5,973 nt of DNA from Acetomicrobium sp. UBA3949. Its GTDB lineage: Bacteria > Synergistota > Synergistia > Synergistales > Acetomicrobiaceae. Positions 1-5,611 of the stretch are shown here, in pieces. The notes beneath the pieces were generated by a model that did no database searches, had not been told where the DNA came from, and was given only the letters and a program-made list of their open reading frames with translations. Position 1 is the stretch's first letter, and the number at the start of each line of letters is the position of its first letter. The stretch lies in contig DGDP01000073.1 in NCBI GenBank assembly GCA_002385485.1, positions 750 through 6,722 on the forward strand. Direction: 5' to 3'. The position numbers were made by a program, and so were the translations under genes.

Positions 1-561
1 AGGTACGGCAAGGAGAGCGTGCCCGCTTTGAAGGCCATGGAAAATGCCGAAAAGATAGCATATTTGGGATCCTTCAGCCAAGTGCTTTTCCCGGGTTTCA
101 GAATGAGCTACCTCCTTTTGCCTGAAAATTTAATGAAAAGTTGTCTCGACATAAAAAGGATTTTTTACGGCTCTGTATCATCTTTGGTCCAATATTTCGT
201 GCTTACATTTCTTGAAGAGGGGGGGTTGTATGAAACGTTGGAATTTGTTCGAAATCAAATCTCCATGCGAATGAGATCGTTGTGCGAGGGCTTTGGGAAA
301 ATGCTGCCTCAAGCCTGTTTCGAGATGCCCTTAGGGGGTATTTACCTGTGGCTTAATTTACCAAGTCTTAAAGGCAGCAAAGCGGCACTCAAGGCGGCGG
401 CCCAAGGAATTTCAGTTGTCCCCGGAGTGGCGTTTTCGGTTAAAGGAGAGGATGTAGAAGCAGTCAGGCTTTCTGTCAGCTCTTTAAGGCTGTCGGATAT
501 TTCCTTTGTCCTCTCTCTTCTCTGTAGATCTTGGAATGACGAGCTTCTTCCACAGCATTAA
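1..561 (+). CDS. MocR/PdxR-like GntR-family regulator, aminotransferase domain, C-terminal part (5' end outside window)
   Basis: This is the C-terminal 186 residues of a fold-type I aminotransferase-like protein. The frame is open from base 1, so the GTG at 19 is internal. Known family features: MocR proteins join an N-terminal winged helix to an aminotransferase domain that binds PLP and senses vitamin B6 or amino compounds. Seen here, numbering from base 1: the block YLGSFSQVLFPGFRMSYL (residues 21-38), equivalent to the MocR 'GTFSK.LFPGLRLGY' block, with the phosphate-contacting Arg at 34; PLGGIYLWLNLP near 110-121, matching the family 'GG.HLWL' strand; and GISVVPGVAF then VRLSV, with the carboxylate-binding-type Arg at 156. 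The odd point is residue 27, normally the PLP Schiff-base lysine, which is Gln (CAA, 79-81). The protein may therefore bind ligand without aldimine chemistry or be degenerate. The N-terminal half is not visible, so a plain aminotransferase without a DNA-binding domain is possible. The 3' end overlaps the convergent small gene by 78 bp. Confidence 0.85.
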   Translation, partial: RYGKESVPALKAMENAEKIAYLGSFSQVLFPGFRMSYLLLPENLMKSCLDIKRIFYGSVSSLVQYFVLTFLEEGGLYETLEFVRNQISMRMRSLCEGFGKMLPQACFEMPLGGIYLWLNLPSLKGSKAALKAAAQGISVVPGVAFSVKGEDVEAVRLSVSSLRLSDISFVLSLLCRSWNDELLPQH

Positions 562-711
562 GGCAAGGGTGCTGCATGAAATTCCGCCCAATAATCCTAT
601 CAAAATTAGATCGCTTCTGCCGGAACCATATAAAAAGGTGCTTATGCCAGCCACGGCATAACCGATAAAGAACGTTGCAGCTATAGATAAAATTAAGATT
701 ATTTGCCTCAT
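484..711 (-). CDS. small two-helix membrane protein, unknown function
   Basis: I do not recognise this 75-residue protein. It has two hydrophobic segments, about residues 4-27 and 34-54, joined by a short polar loop (YGSGRSD). A basic tail follows (KK, R, K, R, K, R over 55-73) and would be expected on the cytoplasmic side, giving an N-in/C-in hairpin. The size and layout loosely resemble AtpI/AtpZ-type small membrane proteins, but no diagnostic motif supports that. Support for a real gene: an AAGGAGAG ribosome binding site about 8 nt before the ATG on the minus strand, clear membrane-protein composition, and a TATAAT box in the correct orientation at 799-794 in the shared divergent promoter. 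Its last 25 codons overlap the 3' end of the upstream aminotransferase-like gene in antisense. The divergent arrangement suggests it could be controlled by the neighbouring GntR/FCD regulator. Confidence 0.72.
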   Translation of the reverse strand: MRQIILILSIAATFFIGYAVAGISTFLYGSGRSDLILIGLLGGISCSTLALMLWKKLVIPRSTEKREDKGNIRQP

Positions 712-789
712 ATTCAGCTCTCCTTATTCAAATAAAGGGTTGTGTACACTTCAAAAGTCTGATACAATACGGTAAATCTCGGATTTTGG

Positions 790-852
790 TTGCATTATAC
801 AATAAAGGGCAGTAAATATGTTCGTTTCTATCTAGTTTATCGTATAATGCAA
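790..852. promoter_or_regulatory. symmetric divergent promoter/operator: 17-bp inverted repeat with a -10 box in each arm
   Basis: The left arm TTGCATTATACAATAAA (790-806) and right arm TTTATCGTATAATGCAA (836-852) are reverse complements with one mismatch, separated by 29 bp. Each arm contains a consensus TATAAT: 843-848 reading towards the GntR gene, and 799-794 reading towards the small membrane gene. No good -35 hexamer is visible for either at 16-18 bp. Each arm also has an imperfect 10-bp palindrome (ATTATACAAT at 794-803, ATCGTATAAT at 839-848), of the size and AT-rich type bound by GntR/FCD dimers. The repeat itself is directly seen. Its use as a divergent promoter with operators repressed by the adjacent regulator is inferred. 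Confidence 0.65.
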
Positions 853-876
853 TCTTATATACATTGGATTCAAAAT

Positions 877-883
877 GGGAGGA
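877..883 (+). promoter_or_regulatory. ribosome binding site deciding the GntR start
   Basis: GGGAGGA lies 7 nt before the ATG at 891. It supports this start over the in-frame ATG at 864, which has no ribosome binding site and lies only about 9 nt after the transcription start expected from the TATAAT at 843-848. Confidence 0.8.
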
Positions 884-890
884 ATTAACT

Positions 891-1556
891 ATGCTGAGAG
901 AAGAAAAACTTTATACCACATCATCGGATTATGTGTATGACGAATTGCTTCATAAGATATTGATGAGACAGCTGAAGCCGGGAGAGCGCCTAGCAGAGGT
1001 TAATCTCGCCGTGGCCTTAGGCGTGAGCAGAACTCCTGTAAGAGAGGCTCTGCGCAGATTGGCAAGCCAAGGCTTGTTGGAAATAATTCCGAACGTTGGT
1101 GCCCGATTGGTATCGCCATCTCAAAAGGATGTCGAGGATACCTTTAAAGTGCGTAGTGTTTTGGAAACAACGGCAATGAGGCTTGCTCTGCAGAATATGG
1201 ATGACGCAAACCTGGAAGATCTGGAAGAGGTAGTTGCACAAGAAGAAAAGGCGATCCGGAGGGGCGAGTTTGAAGAATATCTTGCAGTAAATGAAGACTT
1301 TCATCGCATAATAGCTCATCTAAGCGGCAATGAAGTTTTAGAAAGTTTTATAAAGAACTGCATAGCACGAATTAGCATATATACTGCCATAATCGATTCC
1401 CCAATCCACGAGATCCTCGAGTCCAGCCTTTCCGAGCACAAGAAGATACTGGAAGCGATCAGGGAAAGGGATGTATCTAAGGCCGAAAATAGCATGGAGG
1501 AACATATGATCAATACGTCAAATTTCTTATTTTCATATGGGAAAAAGATGGTTTAA
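891..1556 (+). CDS. GntR-family transcriptional regulator, FadR/FCD subfamily
   Basis: This 221-residue DNA-binding regulator has a winged helix at about residues 11-75, including KPGERLAEVNLA and the hallmark recognition-helix block VSRTPVREALRRLASQGLLE (45-64), followed by wing strands NVGARLVSP. An all-helical FCD ligand domain covers about 80-205. In that domain N134, H138 (NEDFH), H183 (SEHKK) and H205 (EEHM) sit where FCD proteins bind a metal ion and a small carboxylate effector. Family members act as dimeric repressors released by organic acids or sugar acids; the effector here cannot be read from the sequence. The length is normal for the family. The gene starts just inside a divergent promoter carrying a 17-bp inverted repeat, so autoregulation and control of the divergent membrane gene are likely. 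The downstream DegT aminotransferase begins 31 nt after its stop with no visible terminator, suggesting co-transcription. Confidence 0.92.
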   Translation: MLREEKLYTTSSDYVYDELLHKILMRQLKPGERLAEVNLAVALGVSRTPVREALRRLASQGLLEIIPNVGARLVSPSQKDVEDTFKVRSVLETTAMRLALQNMDDANLEDLEEVVAQEEKAIRRGEFEEYLAVNEDFHRIIAHLSGNEVLESFIKNCIARISIYTAIIDSPIHEILESSLSEHKKILEAIRERDVSKAENSMEEHMINTSNFLFSYGKKMV

Positions 1557-1570
1557 TTTCATATAACGGG

Positions 1571-1578
1571 AAGGAGAT
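1571..1578 (+). promoter_or_regulatory. ribosome binding site of the DegT-family gene
   Basis: AAGGAGAT lies 9 nt before the first of two tandem ATG codons (1588 and 1591). The first ATG has the better spacing and is preferred; the second would shorten the protein by one residue. Confidence 0.65.
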
Positions 1579-1587
1579 AATAAATAC

Positions 1588-2721
1588 ATGATGAATGTGC
1601 CGGCCTTTGATTTAAAAAGAAATTATGAATTTTTCAAGGACGAACTGAAAGAAGCTGTTAACAGAGTATTGGAATCGCAAAGGTTTATATTGGGAGAAGA
1701 GGTTGAGGGTTTTGAAAGAGGAGTTGCCTCTTATTTGGGCGTAAGCAATGCCCTGGGATGTGCTTCCGGTACCGATGCCCTGTTGCTTTCTCTTATGGCT
1801 TTGGGCATAGGAGAGGGCGATGAGGTTATTACTACCCCTTATACTTTTTTTGCAACTGCCAGTGTGGTCTCTAGGCTTGGGGCCAGGCCCGTCTTTGTCG
1901 ATATCGATCCTGTAACCTACAACATAGATATCGATAAAATACACGATCATTTTACGCCTAAGACGAAAGCGGTTATAGTGGTTCATTTGTTTGGTCATAT
2001 GGCTCGTGTCGAGAAAATTGAGGGTCTTTTACGCGATAAAGGTATTTATTTAATAGAAGATTGCGCGCAATCCTTTGGAGCATGGCGTAAGATAGACGAC
2101 GATATCAGGTATTGTGGGACCATTGGGACCCTTGGTTGTTTTTCCTTTTATCCTACGAAAAACCTGGGCGGATATGGAGATGGCGGTTTGGTAACTACCA
2201 ATGATGATTACCTTGCAGACAGGATTAGAAAGTTAAGAGTTCATGGTTTATGCGGTGAATATGTTCACGAGGAATTGGGCATGAATAGTCGTTTAGACGC
2301 AATTCAAGCCGCTATTTTAAGATGCAGGTTGCCTCATGTTGACGAGTGGAATAAACAACGCAGGATCATAGCGGAGCGATATCGAATATTGTTCGATACA
2401 TATGGCATTTCAGAGTTCGTTAAAAGTCCTCATGAAGACACTGACGGGTATCACGTATTTCATCAATATGTAGTCAGATGCGACAATAGAGACGAGTTGA
2501 TGAAATATCTCGCAGAAAATGGGGTTGGGACAAGGGTATATTATCCTTTGCCTTTGCATTTACAGCCGGCATTCATCTCTCTGGGGTACAAAATGGGAGA
2601 TTTTCCCGAAGCCGAAGCGTTGAGCAAAAACAGTTTATCTTTACCGATGTATCCGGAATTATTGCCTGAGGAGCAAGAATACGTTGTAGAGACGATGGCT
2701 AAATTTTACAGGAGTAATTAG
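1588..2721 (+). CDS. DegT/DnrJ/EryC1/StrS family PLP-dependent sugar aminotransferase
   Basis: This 377-residue protein is a typical full-length member of the family that transfers an amino group, usually from glutamate, to a keto-sugar nucleotide for surface polysaccharide or glycoconjugate synthesis in the cytoplasm. Motifs in order: N-terminal VPAFDLKRNY; ASGTDALLLSL (59-69), which binds the PLP phosphate; TTPYTFFATA (82-91); DIDPVTYNID (105-114); LIEDCAQSFGA (155-165) with D158 and Q161 beside the pyridine ring; SFYPTKNLGGYGDGG (186-200) with the Schiff-base lysine K191; GMNSRLDAIQAAIL (231-244); and the C-terminal VYYPLPLHLQPAF (317-329) closing the active site. All catalytic residues are intact. 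The C-terminal block resembles WbpE/WlbC-type enzymes acting on 3-keto-uronic sugar nucleotides, but the substrate cannot be fixed. It follows the GntR regulator by 31 nt and is probably in its operon. No other sugar gene is in the window. Confidence 0.93.
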   Translation: MMNVPAFDLKRNYEFFKDELKEAVNRVLESQRFILGEEVEGFERGVASYLGVSNALGCASGTDALLLSLMALGIGEGDEVITTPYTFFATASVVSRLGARPVFVDIDPVTYNIDIDKIHDHFTPKTKAVIVVHLFGHMARVEKIEGLLRDKGIYLIEDCAQSFGAWRKIDDDIRYCGTIGTLGCFSFYPTKNLGGYGDGGLVTTNDDYLADRIRKLRVHGLCGEYVHEELGMNSRLDAIQAAILRCRLPHVDEWNKQRRIIAERYRILFDTYGISEFVKSPHEDTDGYHVFHQYVVRCDNRDELMKYLAENGVGTRVYYPLPLHLQPAFISLGYKMGDFPEAEALSKNSLSLPMYPELLPEEQEYVVETMAKFYRSN

Positions 2722-2734
2722 CGAGGTGTGGTAT

Positions 2735-2794
2735 ATGAAATCTACCCTTATAATATGGGAGGGGAAACTGGTTCGCGGAGGAGGTGAACGATAA
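2735..2794 (+). CDS. possible 19-codon mini-gene coupled to the zinc peptidase
   Basis: A short frame begins with ATG at 2735, preceded at 6 nt by GAGGTG (2723-2728), and encodes MKSTLIIWEGKLVRGGGER. Its TAA (2792-2794) overlaps the ATG of the next gene (2794-2796) as TAATG, an arrangement typical of translational coupling. The downstream gene's Shine-Dalgarno site lies inside its last codons and produces the GGGE stretch, so part of the peptide is dictated by that site. The peptide has a weak hydrophobic patch and no recognisable domain. It could be a real small protein, a leader peptide aiding translation of the peptidase, or chance. Only the ribosome binding site and the stop/start overlap support it. 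Confidence 0.35.
   Translation: MKSTLIIWEGKLVRGGGER
2779..2787 (+). promoter_or_regulatory. very strong ribosome binding site of the zinc peptidase gene
   Basis: AGGAGGTGA matches the 16S anti-Shine-Dalgarno sequence over nine bases and stands 6 nt before the ATG at 2794, fixing that start and implying efficient translation. Confidence 0.85.
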
Positions 2795-3489
2795 TGTATT
2801 TCCCGATGTTTTTTGATCCAACTTTTATATTTTTGATACCTGCGCTTCTTTTGGCGATATGGGCACAAGTAAAAGTACAGGGTACCTTCAAACAATTTTC
2901 GAAGGTATATTCCCGAAAGGGGGCAAGGGCCTACGAAGCCGCGAGAGCGCTATTGGATCGTTTCGGGCTTTCGAACGTTCCTATAGAGAGAATATCTGGA
3001 TCGCTAACCGATCATTACGATCCTAGGACTAAGGTGTTGCGTTTATCTGAGAGCGTTTACTCAAGTCCAAGCATTGCAGCGATAGGAGTGGCAGCTCACG
3101 AGGTGGGGCATGCAATACAGGACGCCAATGCTTACAAACCATTGAAAGTTCGAAATGCGATAGTCCCGGTGGCGAATTTGGGTACAGGTTTAGCATTTCC
3201 ACTCTTTTTCATAGGGTTGCTTTTTAGAGCACCCGTATTGATGGATATAGGTATTCTGTTTTTCGTCGCTGTGATTATATTTCATCTTGTCACCCTGCCT
3301 GTTGAGTTCGATGCCAGCGCGAGGGCCTTGCGCTACCTAACCGATACAGGGTTGTTGGCGCAAGACGAAGTTGGCGGTGCACGAGCTGTTTTAAATGCGG
3401 CTGCTTTGACCTATGTGGCTGCTACTGTAATGGCGATGGCTCAGCTTTTGCGTTTGTTGGCTTTTAGGAACATGGTGGACAGAAGGTAA
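2794..3489 (+). CDS. YugP-type membrane zinc metallopeptidase (PF04298 family)
   Basis: This 231-residue integral membrane protein matches the YugP/Zn_peptidase_2 family along its whole length. Features in order: N-terminal FFDPTFIFLIPALLLAIWAQ (6-25), forming the first membrane helix; a soluble part with RISGSLTDHYDPRTKVLRLS (66-85) and SVYSSPSIAAIGVAAHEVGHAIQ; the zinc motif HEVGH at 102-106, with H102 and H106 as ligands and E103 as the general base; the family signature VPVANLG; hydrophobic helices near 132-146 and 149-168; LPVEFDAS (168-175) with E171 a likely third ligand; and the C-terminal NAAALTYVAATVMAMAQLLRLL. Family members are uncharacterised or implicated in membrane protein quality control, so the substrate is unknown. 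Nothing is truncated. The start overlaps the stop of a possible mini-gene. The neighbouring DUF6391-like gene also encodes a membrane protein with a metal-type motif, hinting at related roles. Confidence 0.93.
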   Translation: MYFPMFFDPTFIFLIPALLLAIWAQVKVQGTFKQFSKVYSRKGARAYEAARALLDRFGLSNVPIERISGSLTDHYDPRTKVLRLSESVYSSPSIAAIGVAAHEVGHAIQDANAYKPLKVRNAIVPVANLGTGLAFPLFFIGLLFRAPVLMDIGILFFVAVIIFHLVTLPVEFDASARALRYLTDTGLLAQDEVGGARAVLNAAALTYVAATVMAMAQLLRLLAFRNMVDRR

Positions 3490-3524
3490 ATCTCCTTTTC
3501 TCGGGCTTATCGCTATTAATTTGT

Positions 3525-3562
3525 GATAATATAAGGGGTGGTTTGCCACCCCTTATATTATC
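3525..3562. other. perfect 17-bp stem-loop between the peptidase and DUF6391-like genes
   Basis: GATAATATAAGGGGTGG (3525-3541) and CCACCCCTTATATTATC (3546-3562) are exact reverse complements around a TTTG loop. The stem is long and perfect, with a GC-rich top (GGGGTGG) and an AT-rich base. No T-run follows on either strand, so it is not a canonical intrinsic terminator. It ends 6 nt before the Shine-Dalgarno site of the downstream gene. It may act as a transcription pause or attenuator, an RNA-processing or stability element at the 3' end of the peptidase message, or a DNA site; which one cannot be told from sequence. Confidence 0.85.
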
Positions 3563-3568
3563 CGACGC

Positions 3569-3574
3569 GGAGGA
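3569..3574 (+). promoter_or_regulatory. ribosome binding site deciding the DUF6391-like start
   Basis: GGAGGA lies 7 nt before the ATG at 3582. This rules against the in-frame TTG at 3543, which sits in the loop of the stem-loop and would add 13 residues encoded by the hairpin arm and the ribosome binding site itself. Confidence 0.8.
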
Positions 3575-3581
3575 TCTGGTC

Positions 3582-4277
3582 ATGCCGATTTTATTGTTAT
3601 TTTTAGTTTTATTGTTCGTAGCTCCCTGGGCTTTTGGGTTATTGTTGGTTTTTTTCCTCATATTTCTATTGGTATTTATTCCTCTGGGTTTTGCCGCTCA
3701 ATCTTTTATATGGTTAATCGTGGGCCCGGGACAGTTGTTGCGTATATTGTTTAACAAAAAAGTCAGGCGAAACCATGCCCTGGAACACGCTACTGTCAAC
3801 GTCATTGAAGAGAATTATGGTCCAACCAACATTGCGGGGATGGCTTATGAGAACGGATTTACCTTGAAAGGCGTTATGGATCCTCATTTAGTGTTGGCAG
3901 CAGCGAGGGAAGGGTTGTACAGGATGAGCCGTGGCGAGAGAAAATTGGCCGTGCATCCAAGGTGCGGGACAACTATCGTCGTGACGAACACAGTGGCTGC
4001 TGCCGTATTTGTTGGATTTCTTTTCCTTACCGGGCATTTAAGTTTGTTTTCGATATTGTTGGCAATACTTTGTGCCCATGCATTTGGTGCTTTTTTTAGC
4101 AAAATTGCACAATATTATATCACAACAAGTCAAGACGTCAGTGGCATGATGATAGATGGGATAGAGGTTCGGTCAAATCCGGTGAATTTTTTGGGGATGA
4201 AATTTATGATGCCTTCGGAGCTGTTTATTTCAACGAGACAGCCGGAAGATGGCTTAAGCGTTGAGGTGGTGGATTAG
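3582..4277 (+). CDS. DUF6391-like membrane protein with HALEH and HPRCGT motifs
   Basis: This 231-residue membrane protein has no established function. A strongly hydrophobic N-terminus (about 3-48, one or two helices) is followed by a soluble segment with RRNHALEHATVNVIEE (62-77), then GMAYENGFTLKG (86-97), AAAREGLYRMSRGERKLAVHPRCGTTIVV (106-134), and two further helices near 132-150 and 153-175. The C-terminus is soluble and ends IEVRSNPVNFLGMKFMMPSELF plus an acidic tail. The NHALEHAT and GE..LA.HP.CGT blocks match my recollection of the DUF6391 family, though that naming should be confirmed by profile search. H65-A-L-E68-H69 fits the HXXEH inverse-zincin pattern, and H125 and C128 could add metal ligands; that is inference. 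The ATG at 3582 is chosen for its ribosome binding site. The stop TAG overlaps the rsmB GTG by one base, indicating translational coupling. Confidence 0.85.
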   Translation: MPILLLFLVLLFVAPWAFGLLLVFFLIFLLVFIPLGFAAQSFIWLIVGPGQLLRILFNKKVRRNHALEHATVNVIEENYGPTNIAGMAYENGFTLKGVMDPHLVLAAAREGLYRMSRGERKLAVHPRCGTTIVVTNTVAAAVFVGFLFLTGHLSLFSILLAILCAHAFGAFFSKIAQYYITTSQDVSGMMIDGIEVRSNPVNFLGMKFMMPSELFISTRQPEDGLSVEVVD

Positions 4278-5599
4278 TGAAAGGTGTTGAGGCGGCCTTA
4301 GCGATATGGGAGGAAACTCGTAAAGGCTTGTTTCTCTCTCAAGTTCTGAGACGATTTGGCGAAGATTTGCCCGAAGGTGAACGCAAGTTGGCTTCTACAC
4401 TGGTTTATTGTGCAATGCGCCGCTACAATCTTTGGGTAGAGATACTAAAATCCTTTTTGAGAAGGCCCTTTGAGACGTTGCAGGCTGAAACTCGTGATAT
4501 CTTAATCTTGGGTTGTGCCGGTTTGTTGGAGATTAAACATTTCGTTCCGCAGTCATTGGTAAATGCCTTTGTGGAGGCGACTAAAAAGAAGAATCCGGCC
4601 GATGCCGCACTTGTCAACGCCGTCCTTCGCAAGATTGCATCCGATGGCAGAGAGAAGCTGGAGGAGTTGAAAAATAGCCCAAACCAAATAAATCAGGCTT
4701 TATTCTGGGGTTTACCGCAATGGATAGCTAAGCGATGGATGGAGAGTTGGGGGCAGGATCTGGCCAAGAAGCTATTTATATCACAGCTGATAAAACCCTA
4801 TCTCTCTTTTAGGCTGTCTCCTCGGGCTGATCCTGGGGAAATAGGCGAGAAGTTTTTTGAAGAGGGTGTGAAAAGCTGGAAGTCTCCATATTTTAACTAT
4901 GTACTCAGAAGCAATTCCTTTGGACATCCTCCTTCGATGCTAGGCTACAACGAGGGCCTGTGGACGCCTCAAACTGAATCGTCAATTTTTGTTTCCGATA
5001 AAGTTTTGTCTCTGTCTTCGTCGCTGGGGAAAAGGAAGATATTGGACATGTGTGCCGGACGGGGCATAAAAGCCGGACATATTTTGGAAAGAGCGCAAGA
5101 CGTGATAATCGAAGCCTGGGATCTTTCAAAAAACAGAGTAAATGCGGGACGCAGAGAGCTTCGGAGGTTGGGCGTGCAGGAGAGATCCATATGGAAGGCT
5201 GGAGATTCTCTCAAATTAGCGCCTGAAGAGGTACCCGGAATAGTGTTGTTGGATGCTCCTTGCTCCGGAAGCGGGACTTGGGGCAGGCATCCGGAAGGCA
5301 AGTGGAGGCTTTCTCCTGGAAAGTTATCGTCATATTCGGATCTTCAAAGGGATTTGTTGGAACGTGCTATCGGCATGGTAACTACCGGGGGAATTGTCGT
5401 TTACAGCACCTGTAGCGTCTTTAGAGAAGAAAACGAAAGGGTAATAGGAGAGGCCCTTTGTTCTAACCCCGATATCATAGAAATAGAGATAGAGGGAGGA
5501 GGGTTCCCTTTGCAGAGGGGTCGGCCCTTTGGTTATTACTTGTTGCCCAGTAGTCCTTGGGTGGATGGTTTCTTTTTATGTATTTTAATGAAACGCTGA
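4277..5599 (+). CDS. rsmB: 16S rRNA (cytosine(967)-C5)-methyltransferase RsmB
   Basis: This 440-residue protein has the RsmB architecture. An N-terminal NusB-like RNA-binding domain covers about 1-130, with RKLASTLVYCAMRRY, RDILILGCAGLLE and DAALVNAVLRKI. A linker follows, then a Rossmann methyltransferase domain from about 228. Motifs: LWTPQTESSI (228-237); SAM motif I ILDMCAGRGIKAGHI (255-269); motif II D282; motif III D310; motif IV DAPCSGSGTWGRHPEGKW (326-343) with C329; LQRDLLERA; and motif VI VYSTCSVFREENE (375-387) with the nucleophile C379. It methylates C967 of 16S rRNA with S-adenosylmethionine. Motif I departs from the usual CAAPGGK. The start is GTG at 4277, overlapping the upstream TAG, with GAGGTG at 4263-4268 inside the previous gene. 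The linker is divergent, but both cysteines are intact. Related RsmF-type enzymes lack the NusB domain, which favours RsmB. Confidence 0.93.
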   Translation: MKGVEAALAIWEETRKGLFLSQVLRRFGEDLPEGERKLASTLVYCAMRRYNLWVEILKSFLRRPFETLQAETRDILILGCAGLLEIKHFVPQSLVNAFVEATKKKNPADAALVNAVLRKIASDGREKLEELKNSPNQINQALFWGLPQWIAKRWMESWGQDLAKKLFISQLIKPYLSFRLSPRADPGEIGEKFFEEGVKSWKSPYFNYVLRSNSFGHPPSMLGYNEGLWTPQTESSIFVSDKVLSLSSSLGKRKILDMCAGRGIKAGHILERAQDVIIEAWDLSKNRVNAGRRELRRLGVQERSIWKAGDSLKLAPEEVPGIVLLDAPCSGSGTWGRHPEGKWRLSPGKLSSYSDLQRDLLERAIGMVTTGGIVVYSTCSVFREENERVIGEALCSNPDIIEIEIEGGGFPLQRGRPFGYYLLPSSPWVDGFFLCILMKR

Positions 5600-5611
5600 G
5601 GGGGGAAAGAA

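Noticed and set aside
19..21. GTG as the start of the first gene
   Set aside because: The frame is open to base 1, and the preceding residues RYGKES fit the MocR-family sequence before the PLP block, so the gene begins upstream of the window.
219..225. Run of seven G as a possible phase-variation or frameshift site
   Set aside because: The protein keeps family-like sequence on both sides (EEGGLYE, then the GG.YLWL strand), so the present frame is correct, and a run of seven alone is weak evidence of switching.
864..866. ATG at 864 as the GntR start
   Set aside because: It has no ribosome binding site and lies about 9 nt after the transcription start expected from the TATAAT at 843-848; the ATG at 891 has GGGAGGA at 7 nt.
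1017..1319. 100-residue minus-strand open frame inside the GntR gene
   Set aside because: It lies wholly within a confident gene, shows low-complexity Cys/Phe-rich composition and no recognisable domain; a shadow frame.
3543..3545. TTG at 3543 as the start of the DUF6391-like gene
   Set aside because: It sits in the loop of the perfect stem-loop without its own ribosome binding site; the ATG at 3582 has GGAGGA at 7 nt and begins the hydrophobic N-terminus.
3525..3562. Calling the stem-loop a standard rho-independent terminator
   Set aside because: No T-run follows the stem on either strand (CGACGCGG on plus; ACAAATTAAT on minus), so only an uncertain structural element is reported.
4969..5301. 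110-residue minus-strand open frame inside rsmB
   Set aside because: It is antisense to the conserved methyltransferase core and has no family resemblance.
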